DNA from: Cryomorphaceae bacterium
Lineage (GTDB): Bacteria > Bacteroidota > Bacteroidia > Flavobacteriales_D > Crocinitomicaceae
Length of the DNA stretch: 64,000 bases
Direction of reading: 5' to 3'
Assembly (NCBI GenBank): GCA_027483605.1
Contig: JAIXUE010000041.1
Span: 1 to 64,000 of the forward strand
The notes beneath the pieces were generated by a model, which had not been told where the DNA came from, did no database searches, and saw only the letters and a list, made by a program, of their open reading frames with translations. How positions within the stretch are numbered: position 1 is the stretch's first letter; the number at the start of each line of letters is the position of its first letter. A program made the translations under genes and the position numbers. This document shows positions 8,198 to 17,740 of this stretch, piece by piece.

Positions 8198-10312
8198 ATG
8201 AAACTGCGTTTACTCGTCTTATTTTGTGTAGCTATTTTGGGCCTTAAGCCAGTGTTGGCAGAGGAAGGCATGCTCATTCCGTCTTTGATTGCGGCGTTTG
8301 AAAACGATATGAAAGCCAAGGGCATGAAGCTCAGTGCTGCCGACATCTATAGCGTCAACAATACAAGTATCAAAGATGCTATTTTCCAGTTTGGCGGCGG
8401 TTGTACGGCAGAGTTGGTCTCCGACAAAGGATTATTGCTCACCAATCACCACTGCGGCTATGGCCAAATACAAGCGCATAGTTCTTTGGAGCACGATTAC
8501 TTGAAAAATGGCTTTTGGGCGCAAACTATGGCTCAAGAATTGCCGAATCCAGGCTTAACGGCTACCAGAATTGTCCGCATCGAGGACGTTACTGCTGCGG
8601 TTTTGGCAGGTGCGAGCTCGAAAACTGATCAAGTGGTGATTGCGGCAAACATCAAGAAGTTGGTGGCTGCGGCCATTGCGGGTACGCATTTTGAGGCAGA
8701 GATCAAGCCATTTAATCATGGCAATGATTACTACCTTATGGTCAAGGAAACATTTACAGATGTGCGTTTTGTGGGAACACCTCCTAATTCTATCGGTAAG
8801 TTTGGTGGCGACACCGACAACTGGGTTTGGCCGCGCCACACCGGCGACTTCTCGGTTTTCCGAATCTATGCGGGCAAAGACAACAAGCCAGCTGCATTTT
8901 CCAATGACAACCAACCTTATAAGCCGCTGCATTATTTGCCGATTTCTTTTCAAAACCGTCAAGAAGGCGACTTCACTATGGTTTATGGTTTTCCGGGTAC
9001 CACCGAACAACACGTTGTTTCAGAATACCTCAAATTCATCATCGAAAAAGAGCGCCCAGCCCGTATCGAAATGCGCAACCATTCTTTAGCGGTTATCGAC
9101 GCCGGCATGAAAGCATCTGACCTCACCCGCATTCAATATTCAGCAAAGCAAGCGAGCATTGCCAATGCCTGGAAAAAATGGATTGGTCAGGTAGAGGGCT
9201 TAGAGAATTTGGGTGCGGTAAAACTCAAGCAAGACTACGAAGCCAAATACAAAGCAATGGCGATCAGCAAGCCTGAATGGGCTAAATATGCGGTTGCACT
9301 TCAAACGCTCAATGGCCTAATGGCCGAAGGCACCAAAACAGAGTACAATTATGCGATAGGCGTAGAATATTTTTCTGTGGGCCCTGAATATTTTAAGTTG
9401 GTCCGAAGTTTAGAGGACTTACTCACGAACTATGCTAAATACATGGCCAACAACGAATTGAAGGGAGTGCTCGACAAATTACAAAATACTGCAGATGGTT
9501 TTTTCAAGAATTTTGATGCGGCAGTAGATCGACAAATTTTCTTGGAGTTAACCAAATTATACCTTAGTTATTCTCAACAAGAGTTGAAAGGAACCACAGT
9601 TGAGCAATTGACCGAACTGATTTACAGTAAATCAATCTTTACTGACGCGGTACGTTACAAAGCGTTTTTGAGCAGTTTTAGCGAAAAATCAATCAAAAAA
9701 CTGCAAAAAGACGCTGGTTTTGTCCATTTTAATCAATTTTTTACACCATTTAGAAATGAAGTGGTGCCGGCTTACAAGTCTTTTCAAGCAGAAATCAATA
9801 AGTGGATGCAAGTATATGTAGAAGGAAAATACGTGATGTTTCCTACAGACAAGCACTGGCCCGATGCCAATTCTACTTTACGCATTACTTACGGGCAGCT
9901 CGAGGGTTCAGCGCCAACCGATGGCATGCGCTACACCGAACACACCACTTTAGATGGAATTGTGGCCAAATACAATACAGGCAACCCTGACTTCGAACTC
10001 TTACCGCGCATGCTCGACTTACATGCCACTAAAAACTACGGGCCGTATGCGCAAGGCGATGAATTATGGGTTTGTTTTACGGGGTCGAACCATACAACAG
10101 GTGGCAACTCTGGCTCTCCGGTACTCGATGAAAATGGCTACCTGATGGGGCTCAATTTTGACCGCAGCTGGGAGAGTACCATGAGCGATTACTTGTTTGA
10201 CCCGAACCGCTGCCGCAACATTGTGGTGGATATCCGCTATGTACTTTGGGTCATGGATATTTACTCTGGCGCCAAACACTTGGTCGACGAAATGACCTTA
10301 ATGAAAGAATAA
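8198..10312 (+). CDS. dpp11: S46 family dipeptidyl peptidase, DPP11-like (Asp/Glu-specific)
   Basis: A 704-residue periplasmic serine exopeptidase with a signal peptide (residues 1-21, ending PVLA). The chymotrypsin-like catalytic set is visible: His85 in TNHHCG, an Asp in the TGDFSVFRIY segment, and Ser638 in GGNSGSP. Arg656 in LNFDRSW falls where Porphyromonas DPP11 has Arg673 (Ser-to-Arg distance of 18 in both), whereas DPP7 has Gly. This predicts release of dipeptides with Asp or Glu at the second position. The length matches the family (about 700-720). It feeds peptide-based nutrition. It is divergent from hipBST, with operator 3 lying between them. Confidence 0.93.
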   Translation: MKLRLLVLFCVAILGLKPVLAEEGMLIPSLIAAFENDMKAKGMKLSAADIYSVNNTSIKDAIFQFGGGCTAELVSDKGLLLTNHHCGYGQIQAHSSLEHDYLKNGFWAQTMAQELPNPGLTATRIVRIEDVTAAVLAGASSKTDQVVIAANIKKLVAAAIAGTHFEAEIKPFNHGNDYYLMVKETFTDVRFVGTPPNSIGKFGGDTDNWVWPRHTGDFSVFRIYAGKDNKPAAFSNDNQPYKPLHYLPISFQNRQEGDFTMVYGFPGTTEQHVVSEYLKFIIEKERPARIEMRNHSLAVIDAGMKASDLTRIQYSAKQASIANAWKKWIGQVEGLENLGAVKLKQDYEAKYKAMAISKPEWAKYAVALQTLNGLMAEGTKTEYNYAIGVEYFSVGPEYFKLVRSLEDLLTNYAKYMANNELKGVLDKLQNTADGFFKNFDAAVDRQIFLELTKLYLSYSQQELKGTTVEQLTELIYSKSIFTDAVRYKAFLSSFSEKSIKKLQKDAGFVHFNQFFTPFRNEVVPAYKSFQAEINKWMQVYVEGKYVMFPTDKHWPDANSTLRITYGQLEGSAPTDGMRYTEHTTLDGIVAKYNTGNPDFELLPRMLDLHATKNYGPYAQGDELWVCFTGSNHTTGGNSGSPVLDENGYLMGLNFDRSWESTMSDYLFDPNRCRNIVVDIRYVLWVMDIYSGAKHLVDEMTLMKE

Positions 10313-10315
10313 ATC

Positions 10316-10323
10316 TATATTTG
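10316..10323 (+). promoter_or_regulatory. -7 box for the glycosyltransferase gene
   Basis: TATATTTG, a perfect match to TAnnTTTG, lies 33 nt before the ATG at 10357 and just after the dpp11 stop. It suggests the gene has its own promoter. A TTG at the usual -33 distance is not seen. Confidence 0.5.
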
Positions 10324-10356
10324 CTTTTTATTTTCACAACTATTGCGTTTTCTCGA

Positions 10357-12258
10357 ATGAAGAATTCTTTATTACTCCTCTTTTTTGGTCTTTTTATTGC
10401 TTTTTCTAGCCATGCGCACAAAGACCTCGCGATTCCTGTATCTAAAAAAATCGAAGGTTTTCTCGTAGATTTCAAGACAAAATCTGAAGTTGAAGAAGTT
10501 GAGGTACAGCTCAAATCAGCCGTCACAGGAAAAGTATATACGACTGAGACCGACGAAAACGGAAAATTCACTTTTAGAAATGTACCGATCGGGAAGTCTA
10601 CCATTAAGCTCATTGACAAAGATTACCGCGCAGCGGTTTTAAAAGTGTTCGAAACCAACGCCAAAGAACACCTTGTTCATTATACCTTCAGTCAAACCCA
10701 ACCTTTTTCTGCCCAACTCAAAGTATCTTGGTTGTTCAACTGGGGAGACTACCAAGGCAAAGAACACTACTGGTCTCATATGGTGGCGCGCATCATTTTG
10801 GTGATATACGGTTTGTGTTTGGTCTTGATTTTCTTCTATAGTGTAATCCAATTGAGTTTGGCAATTGCCTATGTCAAGAACAAGAAAAAACAACAAAGCC
10901 GCGTTACTCCACCATTAGACCTTGCAACTGCGCCAAAAGTTACGGTACAATTGCCGATGTTCAATGAAATGTATGTGGCCGAACGCATCATCGAAACTTG
11001 CGCAGAAATGGATTATCCGCGCGATAAATTTCAAATTCAAGTACTCGATGATTCTACCGATGAAACCAAAGACATCATTGCCAACAAGTGTGCAGAAGTA
11101 GCTGCCCGCGGCATCAATATTCAGCATGTGCACCGCACAGACCGCACAGGTTACAAAGCAGGTGCTTTGGATTGTGCTATGGATAAAGTTGAAGGAGAAT
11201 TCATTGCCATTTTCGACGCCGATTTTGTGCCGAGCAAGGATTTCTTGTTGCGCACCATTCCTTATTTCACTGAAAATGTGGGCGTGGTACAAACGCGTTG
11301 GGGTCACCTCAACAAAGATTATTCATTGCTTACGGAGTTGCAAGCTTTTGGCCTGAACGGGCATTTTGCCATTGAGCAAGGTGGTCGCAATGCCAGCGGA
11401 CACTACATCAACTTTAACGGTACAGCTGGAGTTTGGCGCCGTGCTACCATTGACGACGCTGGTGGTTGGGAACACGATACCATTACCGAAGACCTCGACC
11501 TCAGCTACCGCGCCCAAATGAAAGGCTGGCGTTTTGTATACTTAGAAGAAGTGGAGTCGCCTGCAGAATTGCCGATTACCATGTCTGCGCTCAAAAGCCA
11601 ACAGCACCGCTGGATGAAAGGCGGGGCAGAAGTATTCATCAAGATGTGGAAGCGCTTGGCAACTACCAAAGGTCTTAAAATTGGAGATCGCATTCACGGT
11701 TTGGCGCACCTTTTCAACTCATCCGTTTTCGTCTTTATCTTGATCCTTTCCCTACTAAGTTTGGCAGTATTGCACATCAAAGATTCTTTCTCTGATCTCA
11801 ATATCTTTATCAAGTACGGGATGTACTTCTTCTCGAGTACCATCTTCTTGGGCTTCTACTACTGGAATTCTTTCCGCGACAAGCGCGGTAACTTTTTTGG
11901 CGACCTCTTTCGTTTCTTGGGGCGTTTTGTACAGTTTTTAACGGTTTCAATGGCGCTCGGCCTCAGCAATGCAGTGGCGGTGATAGAGGGTTACCTCGGA
12001 ATCAAGAGTTCTTTTGTGCGCACGCCAAAGTTCAATGTTGCTAAGAAAGATGAATTCAAGGGCAATAAATACGATAAGAAGAGCTTATCGATCATCAATA
12101 TCATGGAAGGAATTTTCATGGTAACCTTTGGCTTTACGGCAGTCAACAGAGCGCTGTATGGTGACTTAGGAATGGTGCCTTTCCATTTGATGCTCGCGAT
12201 AGGTTACGGGATCATTTTCTTTAATACGCTCAAAGAAAACCGTACGCAACCGGCCTAA
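10357..12258 (+). CDS. Membrane glycosyltransferase family 2 with N-terminal periplasmic beta-domain
   Basis: A 633-residue processive-type glycosyltransferase. The start at ATG 10357 gives a signal peptide (LLLLFFGLFIAFSSHA) and avoids the upstream frame that overlaps dpp11. Residues about 30-100 resemble a carboxypeptidase regulatory-like/CNA-B beta-sandwich (GFLVDFKTKSEVEEVEV, TDENGKFTFRNVPIG). A membrane span follows at about 143-172. The cytosolic GT2 domain then shows QLPMFNE (about 198), the DDS motif (231), DxD at 287-289, TED at 377-379 and QQHRW at 415-419; three or four more membrane spans end the protein. The core resembles CslA/cellulose synthase-like enzymes that build cell-surface beta-glycans. 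The sugar is unknown. Confidence 0.85.
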   Translation: MKNSLLLLFFGLFIAFSSHAHKDLAIPVSKKIEGFLVDFKTKSEVEEVEVQLKSAVTGKVYTTETDENGKFTFRNVPIGKSTIKLIDKDYRAAVLKVFETNAKEHLVHYTFSQTQPFSAQLKVSWLFNWGDYQGKEHYWSHMVARIILVIYGLCLVLIFFYSVIQLSLAIAYVKNKKKQQSRVTPPLDLATAPKVTVQLPMFNEMYVAERIIETCAEMDYPRDKFQIQVLDDSTDETKDIIANKCAEVAARGINIQHVHRTDRTGYKAGALDCAMDKVEGEFIAIFDADFVPSKDFLLRTIPYFTENVGVVQTRWGHLNKDYSLLTELQAFGLNGHFAIEQGGRNASGHYINFNGTAGVWRRATIDDAGGWEHDTITEDLDLSYRAQMKGWRFVYLEEVESPAELPITMSALKSQQHRWMKGGAEVFIKMWKRLATTKGLKIGDRIHGLAHLFNSSVFVFILILSLLSLAVLHIKDSFSDLNIFIKYGMYFFSSTIFLGFYYWNSFRDKRGNFFGDLFRFLGRFVQFLTVSMALGLSNAVAVIEGYLGIKSSFVRTPKFNVAKKDEFKGNKYDKKSLSIINIMEGIFMVTFGFTAVNRALYGDLGMVPFHLMLAIGYGIIFFNTLKENRTQPA

Positions 12259-12263
12259 TTGTT

Positions 12264-12650
12264 TTATTCTTTGACGATGCTCAGGCTTTCGAGCTTGGTT
12301 TCGTATTTTCCGCTGCGGAATTGAAAAGTAGCACGGTAACTGTTGCCTTTTGCTACATATGAGCCTATTGCGGTTGCGTTTCCTTCTACAGATTTGGTGT
12401 TTTTATACCTGAAAACGAAAGTACCTTTAGGATTTTTTTGAAAGAAACTATTTAAGATCATTTCTGCCTGTGACAACGGATATGCGCCGTCAGAGCCGGG
12501 GACTTGCAATACGATTTTATCCTTGCCAAGACCAACAATAGCGTGTGCGTCGTTGGTTTCCATGCCTCGCTGAATGGTCGCGTAGGGTAAATCACTACTG
12601 AGGCTCAGTGAAATCAGGAGGGCGCTTAGCAAACTGTATATTCCGTTCAT
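12264..12650 (-). CDS. DUF4783 domain-containing protein
   Basis: A 128-residue secreted protein with a signal peptide (LLSALLISLSLSS). The rest is a cystatin/NTF2-like fold of the DUF4783 family as I recall it in Bacteroidota: a helix (ATIQRGMETNDAHAIV), the PLSQAEMILNSFFQKNP segment, then three strands ending in ESLSIVKE. The family has no known activity. It is convergent with the glycosyltransferase, only 5 bp away. Confidence 0.75.
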   Translation of the reverse strand: MNGIYSLLSALLISLSLSSDLPYATIQRGMETNDAHAIVGLGKDKIVLQVPGSDGAYPLSQAEMILNSFFQKNPKGTFVFRYKNTKSVEGNATAIGSYVAKGNSYRATFQFRSGKYETKLESLSIVKE

Positions 12651-12687
12651 GCCGCAAACTTAACAAAAATGATGCCGTAAAATTGGC

Positions 12688-12695
12688 TAAATTTG
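12688..12695 (+). promoter_or_regulatory. -7 box for cysS
   Basis: TAAATTTG, a match to TAnnTTTG, lies 18 nt before the cysS ATG. No TTG is found at the standard -33 spacing. Confidence 0.45.
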
Positions 12696-12713
12696 TAAGA
12701 ATAATCACAACAA

Positions 12714-14180
12714 ATGAAAGCGCAGCAAGATCAACTCGTCATTTACAATACACTCAAAGGAGAAAAAGAACCTTTTGTCCCGATCGTAGCGGGGCGTGTT
12801 GGAATGTACGTCTGTGGGCCAACACTTTACAGCGAGCCCCATATGGGTAACATGCGCACTTTTATCAATTTTGACCTCATTTACCGTTATCTCCTGCATT
12901 TAGGTTTCAGTGTCAAGTATGTCCGCAACATCACTGATGCCGGCCATATCACGAATTCAGCTGGCCAAGAGGTAGACAGCATCGGCGCGGCTGCCAAAGC
13001 TGAGCAGCTACAGTCTTTAGAAATTGTCTATAAATATGCGGTCAAGTTTCAAGAATTACAGCGCATTTACAACCTCTTACCGCCTTCTATAGAACCAACC
13101 GCTACACAGCACATTCAAGAGCAAATCGAAATCATTGAGCAAATTATAGCCAATGGTTATGCTTATGAAGTGAACGGCTCTGTTTATTTTGATACGCGTC
13201 GCTACATGCAAGATTTCAACTATGGTATTTTGAGTGGGCGCAAAGTAGACGAGCTCGAAAACGAAACCAGAACGCTCAACGCCCAAGACGAAAAGCGTTT
13301 CTTTGCCGATTTCGCTCTCTGGAAAAAAGCCAACCCCGACGACATGCAAATTTGGCGCTCGCCTTGGGGCAACGGCAACCCTGGTTGGCATATCGAGTGC
13401 ACAGCAATGAGTACCAAATACCTCGGCAAGCAATTCGATATCCACGGTGGCGGCATGGACCTCAAATTTCCGCACCACGAAGATGAAATTGCGCAAAGTT
13501 GCGGCTCTTTTGGTTGCAACCCTGCCCGCTACTGGATGCATGCTAATATGCTCAATGTCAATGGCCAAAAGATGTCGAAGTCTTTTGGGAATTATTTTTT
13601 GCCAAAGCAAATCTTAGATGGTAGTACGGGCTTATTTGATAAATCTTATTCTGCCAATGTAGTGCGTTTTTTCATGATGCAGGCCCATTATCGCAGCAAC
13701 TTAGACTTCACCCAAGACGCACTCAATGCGGCAGAAAAGGGCTTGTCTAAACTCACAGACGCCATTGCTACACTCGAGCGTATCCAACCCGCAGCGCAAT
13801 CATCTTTTGATGTCAACATGTTGGTTCAGTCGTTCTATAAAGCCATGAACGACGACTTCAATGCGCCAATTCTTGTGGCTAATTTATTTGAAGCCACACG
13901 ATTAATCAACTTAGTCAACGATGGCAAAGAACATATTTCTTCACCAGACCTCGCTCTTTTAAAAGAGAAAATGACGGTATTTGCTTATGATGTGTTGGGC
14001 TTGCAAAAAGAAGCTGCTGGCTCAGAAAGTCGTTTAGCGCCTGTCATGGAGCTCGTTCTAGATTTGCGTGGCCAAGCCCGAACCAACAAAGACTGGACAA
14101 CCTCAGATCAAATTCGAGATGGTTTGGCCAAAGCCGGAATTGTAGTCAAAGACGGTAAAGACGGAACTACTTGGAGTTGA
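12714..14180 (+). CDS. cysS: Cysteine--tRNA ligase
   Basis: A 488-residue class I aminoacyl-tRNA synthetase charging tRNA-Cys. Visible motifs: [13 protein letters not shown] (zinc Cys plus the HIGH-type signature PHMGN) near residues 31-44, the further zinc ligands in GWHIECTAM and HHEDEIAQS, and the KMSKS loop in [11 protein letters not shown]. The C-terminal anticodon-binding DALR-type helical part is present. The length is normal for the family. Its stop overlaps the convergent DUF3050 gene by 14 nt. Confidence 0.97.
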   Translation: MKAQQDQLVIYNTLKGEKEPFVPIVAGRVGMYVCGPTLYSEPHMGNMRTFINFDLIYRYLLHLGFSVKYVRNITDAGHITNSAGQEVDSIGAAAKAEQLQSLEIVYKYAVKFQELQRIYNLLPPSIEPTATQHIQEQIEIIEQIIANGYAYEVNGSVYFDTRRYMQDFNYGILSGRKVDELENETRTLNAQDEKRFFADFALWKKANPDDMQIWRSPWGNGNPGWHIECTAMSTKYLGKQFDIHGGGMDLKFPHHEDEIAQSCGSFGCNPARYWMHANMLNVNGQKMSKSFGNYFLPKQILDGSTGLFDKSYSANVVRFFMMQAHYRSNLDFTQDALNAAEKGLSKLTDAIATLERIQPAAQSSFDVNMLVQSFYKAMNDDFNAPILVANLFEATRLINLVNDGKEHISSPDLALLKEKMTVFAYDVLGLQKEAAGSESRLAPVMELVLDLRGQARTNKDWTTSDQIRDGLAKAGIVVKDGKDGTTWS

Positions 14181-14940
14181 GTTTGGCTTGAACGCCATCC
14201 CACAACGCGTAGCGTTTTTCGAGTGCTTGAATAGAAACCTCAGTTGCTTCTTGCCACTTGATGGCATCCGAACCACAAATTTCTTGCATCATTTGAAGTG
14301 ATATAGGACCGTGATCACCGCCGTCTATTTCGATATGTCTTTCGAGGTAATAGAGTAGTTTGTCGATATTGGTTTGTCCTTGGCTTTGCATTTCGCGCAA
14401 GATTTCAATGAACATATCGGGGATGAGGTCTTCTCTGCCAAAGGTAAACAACGCTGCAATTTTGTGGAGTTGCCCGCTGTTGATGATTTCAAAAGTGAAG
14501 CGAACAAACGCGCGTGTTTCTTCTCGGATTTCTAGTTGGTAGAGGGCTTCATCTAGTGTTTTGCCATAGGAAAGCCACTCGGTGAGTTGGTGAATAGGTA
14601 GCGTGTTGGCGCCAATTTGCTGCATGGCTTCCAAGTACATTTCAAAGTGACTAAGCACTTTGCCGTCTTTGTCGAGGTCAGACTCTTCGCCTAATACAAT
14701 TTCATTGATGAAGCGGCGGGTAACTGGAGATCCTTTTGGAGCCCACGGAACTTCTACGCAAGTGAGGTTGCGCTGCAAGGCTTTGAGCAGGCTCATGAAA
14801 TCCCAAACGGCAAAGATGTGTTGCTCCATGAACACCTGAAAATCGGTGCTGCTATGGATTTGAGCATACATCGGGTGCGCCAATAGTTTGGTGCGTTGTG
14901 CGCTGAGCGCAGCTTGAAGTTGATCGATTTGTGGGTTCAT
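14167..14940 (-). CDS. DUF3050 domain-containing protein (heme-oxygenase-like fold)
   Basis: A 257-residue all-helical cytosolic protein of the DUF3050 family. Diagnostic segments are FMEQHIFAVWDFMSLLKALQ, RFINEIVLGEESD and YYLERHIEIDGGDHGP. The spacing of acidic residues and histidines (E...H in the first helix pair; E, D and H in the later HIEIDGGDH block) is like the metal ligands of heme-oxygenase-like di-iron oxidases, but no activity is established that I can name. It has its own start on the minus strand, 25 bp downstream of aspS, and may be the last gene of the aspS transcript. Confidence 0.8.
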   Translation of the reverse strand: MNPQIDQLQAALSAQRTKLLAHPMYAQIHSSTDFQVFMEQHIFAVWDFMSLLKALQRNLTCVEVPWAPKGSPVTRRFINEIVLGEESDLDKDGKVLSHFEMYLEAMQQIGANTLPIHQLTEWLSYGKTLDEALYQLEIREETRAFVRFTFEIINSGQLHKIAALFTFGREDLIPDMFIEILREMQSQGQTNIDKLLYYLERHIEIDGGDHGPISLQMMQEICGSDAIKWQEATEVSIQALEKRYALWDGVQAKLNSK

Positions 14941-14965
14941 ATCTTTACAACAATTAACAAGCAGC

Positions 14966-16711
14966 TTAGTTGAGCTTGAGACCTAATTCTTTGAGTTGGG
15001 CTTCGTTTAGTGGTGAAGGCGCGTCGATCATGGTGTCGCGGCCCGAGTTATTTTTCGGGAAGGCGATGTAGTCGCGGATAGATTCTGAGCCGCCCATGGT
15101 AGCCACCAAACGGTCTAGACCAAAGGCCAAACCACCGTGTGGCGGTGCGCCGTATTCAAATGCAGACATCAAGAAACCGAATTGCGCTTGTGCTTCTTCT
15201 TTGCTGAAACCGAGCAGGTCAAACATTCTGGATTGGAGCGCGCGGTCGTGGATACGGATAGAGCCGCCCCCGAGTTCTACGCCGTTCATGGCGAGGTCAT
15301 AGGCATTGGCACGCACCTTACCTGGGTCGGTATCGATGAGGTGCATGTCTTCGGGTTTAGGCGAGGTAAAGGGGTGGTGCATGGCGTGGTAACGACCGCT
15401 TTCTTCGTCCCATTCAAGTAACGGAAAATCCAATACCCAAAGTGGTTTGAATACATTAGGGTCGCGCAGGCCAAGTTGGCTAGCGAGGTGCAAACGCAAT
15501 TCGTTGAGTTGCTTGCGTGTTTTGGCAAGATCTCCAGAAAGGAGTAAGAGTAAATCACCTGGCTTGGCATTGGCGCGCTCGGCCATGGCTTTAAGATCTG
15601 CTTCACTGTAGAATTTATCTACGCTGGACTTGAAAGTACCGTCGGTGTTACATTTGATGTATACCAAGCCCTTAGCGCCAATTTGTGGGCGCTTGACCCA
15701 TTCGGTGAGCTCGTCGAGTTGTTTGCGCGTGTATTCGCTGCAGCCTTCGGCATTGATCGCCAACACAGCTTCTGCGCTATTGAAAACCACAAAATCGTTT
15801 TGTTGGGCTAGGGCAGTGAGGTCTACGAACTCCATTCCGAAGCGGATATCGGGTTTGTCTGAACCATAGCGCTCCATGGCTTCTGCGTAGGTCATGCGCG
15901 GAAAAGCGCCTTCGAATTTGACACCGCGAACGGTTTCAAAAAGGTGCTTGATGAGGCCTTCGAACATTTCCAAGATGTCATTTTGCTCTACAAACGCCAT
16001 TTCGCAGTCGATTTGGGTGAACTCGGGTTGGCGGTCTGCACGGAGGTCTTCGTCGCGGAAACACTTGACAATTTGGTAGTAGCGGTCAAAACCACTCACC
16101 ATGAGCAATTGCTTGAAGGTTTGTGGCGATTGCGGAAGCGCATAAAATTGACCTTCGTTCATGCGACTAGGCACTACGAAGTCTCGAGCTCCTTCTGGCG
16201 TAGACTTGATCAGGACAGGTGTTTCGACGTCTAAAAATTCCTTGGAGTCTAAGTATTTGCGGGTTTCTAGAGCCACGCGATTGCGCAGGCGAAGTTTTTC
16301 CAAAACAGGGTTTCGACGCAAATCAAGGTAGCGGTATTGCATGCGTAGTTCGTCGCCGCCATCGGTGTCGTCTTCGATGGTAAATGGTGGTAACTTGGCG
16401 GCGTTTAGCACGACTAAATTGGTGACGTTGATCTCAATTTCACCAGTTGGGATATTTTTGTTTTTGCTGCTGCGTTCAATGACCTCGCCTTCTACTTGGA
16501 TCACGAATTCGCGTCCGAGCTTACGGGCTTGCTCGCAGAGTGCGGCATTGACCTCCATATTGAAAGCCAATTGGGTAATGCCGTAACGGTCTCGGAGGTC
16601 GATGAAGGTCATGCCACCGAGGTCTCGGGAGCGTTGCATCCAGCCAGCAAGTGTGACTTTTGTTCCGATGTGTTCAATTCTTAATTCTCCGCAAGTGTGT
16701 GAGCGATACAT
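14966..16711 (-). CDS. aspS: Aspartate--tRNA ligase
   Basis: A 581-residue class II synthetase of the bacterial type. It has an N-terminal OB anticodon-binding domain ([27 protein letters not shown]), then motif 2 ([18 protein letters not shown]), the GAD insertion, and motif 3 ([10 protein letters not shown]) near the end. The start is ATG 16711, giving the usual [10 protein letters not shown]; the in-frame ATG at 16744 would precede the promoter box at 16732-16739. The Asn/Asp discrimination state of the enzyme cannot be judged by eye. It lies downstream of the MbnH-like gene, with 39 bp between them. Confidence 0.97.
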   Translation of the reverse strand: MYRSHTCGELRIEHIGTKVTLAGWMQRSRDLGGMTFIDLRDRYGITQLAFNMEVNAALCEQARKLGREFVIQVEGEVIERSSKNKNIPTGEIEINVTNLVVLNAAKLPPFTIEDDTDGGDELRMQYRYLDLRRNPVLEKLRLRNRVALETRKYLDSKEFLDVETPVLIKSTPEGARDFVVPSRMNEGQFYALPQSPQTFKQLLMVSGFDRYYQIVKCFRDEDLRADRQPEFTQIDCEMAFVEQNDILEMFEGLIKHLFETVRGVKFEGAFPRMTYAEAMERYGSDKPDIRFGMEFVDLTALAQQNDFVVFNSAEAVLAINAEGCSEYTRKQLDELTEWVKRPQIGAKGLVYIKCNTDGTFKSSVDKFYSEADLKAMAERANAKPGDLLLLLSGDLAKTRKQLNELRLHLASQLGLRDPNVFKPLWVLDFPLLEWDEESGRYHAMHHPFTSPKPEDMHLIDTDPGKVRANAYDLAMNGVELGGGSIRIHDRALQSRMFDLLGFSKEEAQAQFGFLMSAFEYGAPPHGGLAFGLDRLVATMGGSESIRDYIAFPKNNSGRDTMIDAPSPLNEAQLKELGLKLN

Positions 16712-16731
16712 AGCCTTTGATTTTGAAGCAA

Positions 16732-16739
16732 CAAAGGTA
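16732..16739 (-). promoter_or_regulatory. -7 box for aspS
   Basis: The minus strand reads TACCTTTG, 20 nt before the aspS ATG, in the gap after the di-heme enzyme gene. It gives aspS a promoter separate from the copper/heme genes upstream. No -33 TTG is seen at the usual distance. Confidence 0.5.
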
Positions 16740-16750
16740 AGCAATCTCGC

Positions 16751-17737
16751 TTAAAAGCCGTTTCTGCGCAAGTAAGAAGTATCGACCAAAGCGCTAAAAA
16801 AATAGAGGAGTTGTGCTTTTTCTTTTTCCGATAGTTCAAATGCGACAATCCGTGGGTCTTGTAGCGGATGTTTGGCTCCACCTTGCTGGTAATGCGCAAG
16901 GACTTCCGCCAAAGAAATTTTACTGCCGTCGTGCATGTATGGATAGGTGAGTGGCAGGTTTCTTAATGATGGAATTTTGAATTTGCCAATGTCGGATGAA
17001 TCGTGGTGTATCCGAAAACGCCCTTGGTCGGTTTGGCCTTCATAGCTAGAGTATAAGCCATTGTTGGCCGCTTCATAGGTTGTGAAATAAGGTGCCGGAT
17101 GACACTGCGTGCAGTAGAGTTTGTCAGAAAAAATTCGCCACCCAGCAACTTGATCTTTACTCATCGCCTTTTTATTGCCGGCCATGTATTGATCAAATGG
17201 CGCGTTCAAAGAAAGTAGGCTGCGCTCAAAAGCGGCAAGGCTGCGCGTCAGTACCCATGCGTCGAAGTCTCGTCCAAAAATAGCCTGAGCCGCGGCTTGG
17301 TATTCGGGAATTTGGCGCAATTGCTTGATCAGGTTTTTCATGTTATGCCCCATTTCTACGGGCTCTTGAATGGGCACAATAGCTTGTAACTCAAGTGTAG
17401 CCAAATGCGCGTCGAACATGGCGGTTTTCAAGAAAGCGGCATTGAGTATGCTGGGCGCATTGCGCTCGCTGAGCTGCCCCTTAATGCCAATACTTTTGCT
17501 TCTTTGGTCGCTGAAGGCTTTTTTTGGATCGTGGCAGCTCGCACAAGAAATGCTGCCGTCTAAGGATAGGCGCGTATCAAAAAAGAGTTTACGCCCTAAA
17601 GCGATTTTCTCGGCATTTTGAGGATTATCTGTTGGAGCAGGTACAAGAACTGTTGCGTTCAAGTCTTGGGTTTGACCACAGCGGAGGGTCACAAAACCAC
17701 TAACGAAAAGCAGCGCTATGGATAAAAAGCGCAGCAT
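16751..17737 (-). CDS. Di-heme cytochrome c peroxidase / MauG family enzyme, MbnH-like
   Basis: A 328-residue exported di-heme protein. The N-terminus is a hydrophobic export signal with Cys20 (a poor lipobox). Two c-type heme motifs are seen: CASCH at 65-69 and CTQCH at 209-213. The family segments LGRKLFFDTRLSLDGSISC, RNAPSILNAAF and YPYMHDGS are present. The family includes CcpA peroxidases, MauG and MbnH. Because the gene directly follows an MbnP-like gene (3 bp between the CDSs), the MbnH role, tryptophan oxidation on its MbnP partner, is the most likely. An ordinary H2O2-scavenging peroxidase remains possible; the heme ligands that would decide cannot be read by eye. Confidence 0.85.
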   Translation of the reverse strand: MLRFLSIALLFVSGFVTLRCGQTQDLNATVLVPAPTDNPQNAEKIALGRKLFFDTRLSLDGSISCASCHDPKKAFSDQRSKSIGIKGQLSERNAPSILNAAFLKTAMFDAHLATLELQAIVPIQEPVEMGHNMKNLIKQLRQIPEYQAAAQAIFGRDFDAWVLTRSLAAFERSLLSLNAPFDQYMAGNKKAMSKDQVAGWRIFSDKLYCTQCHPAPYFTTYEAANNGLYSSYEGQTDQGRFRIHHDSSDIGKFKIPSLRNLPLTYPYMHDGSKISLAEVLAHYQQGGAKHPLQDPRIVAFELSEKEKAQLLYFFSALVDTSYLRRNGF

Positions 17738-17740
17738 GGT

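Noticed and set aside
13077-13610. 177-codon minus-strand open frame inside cysS
   Set aside because: Lies wholly within a clear synthetase gene on the other strand; its codons have no family likeness. It is a shadow frame, as are those at 8555-9013, 8640-9089, 23395-23889, 25663-26121 and 39872-40432.
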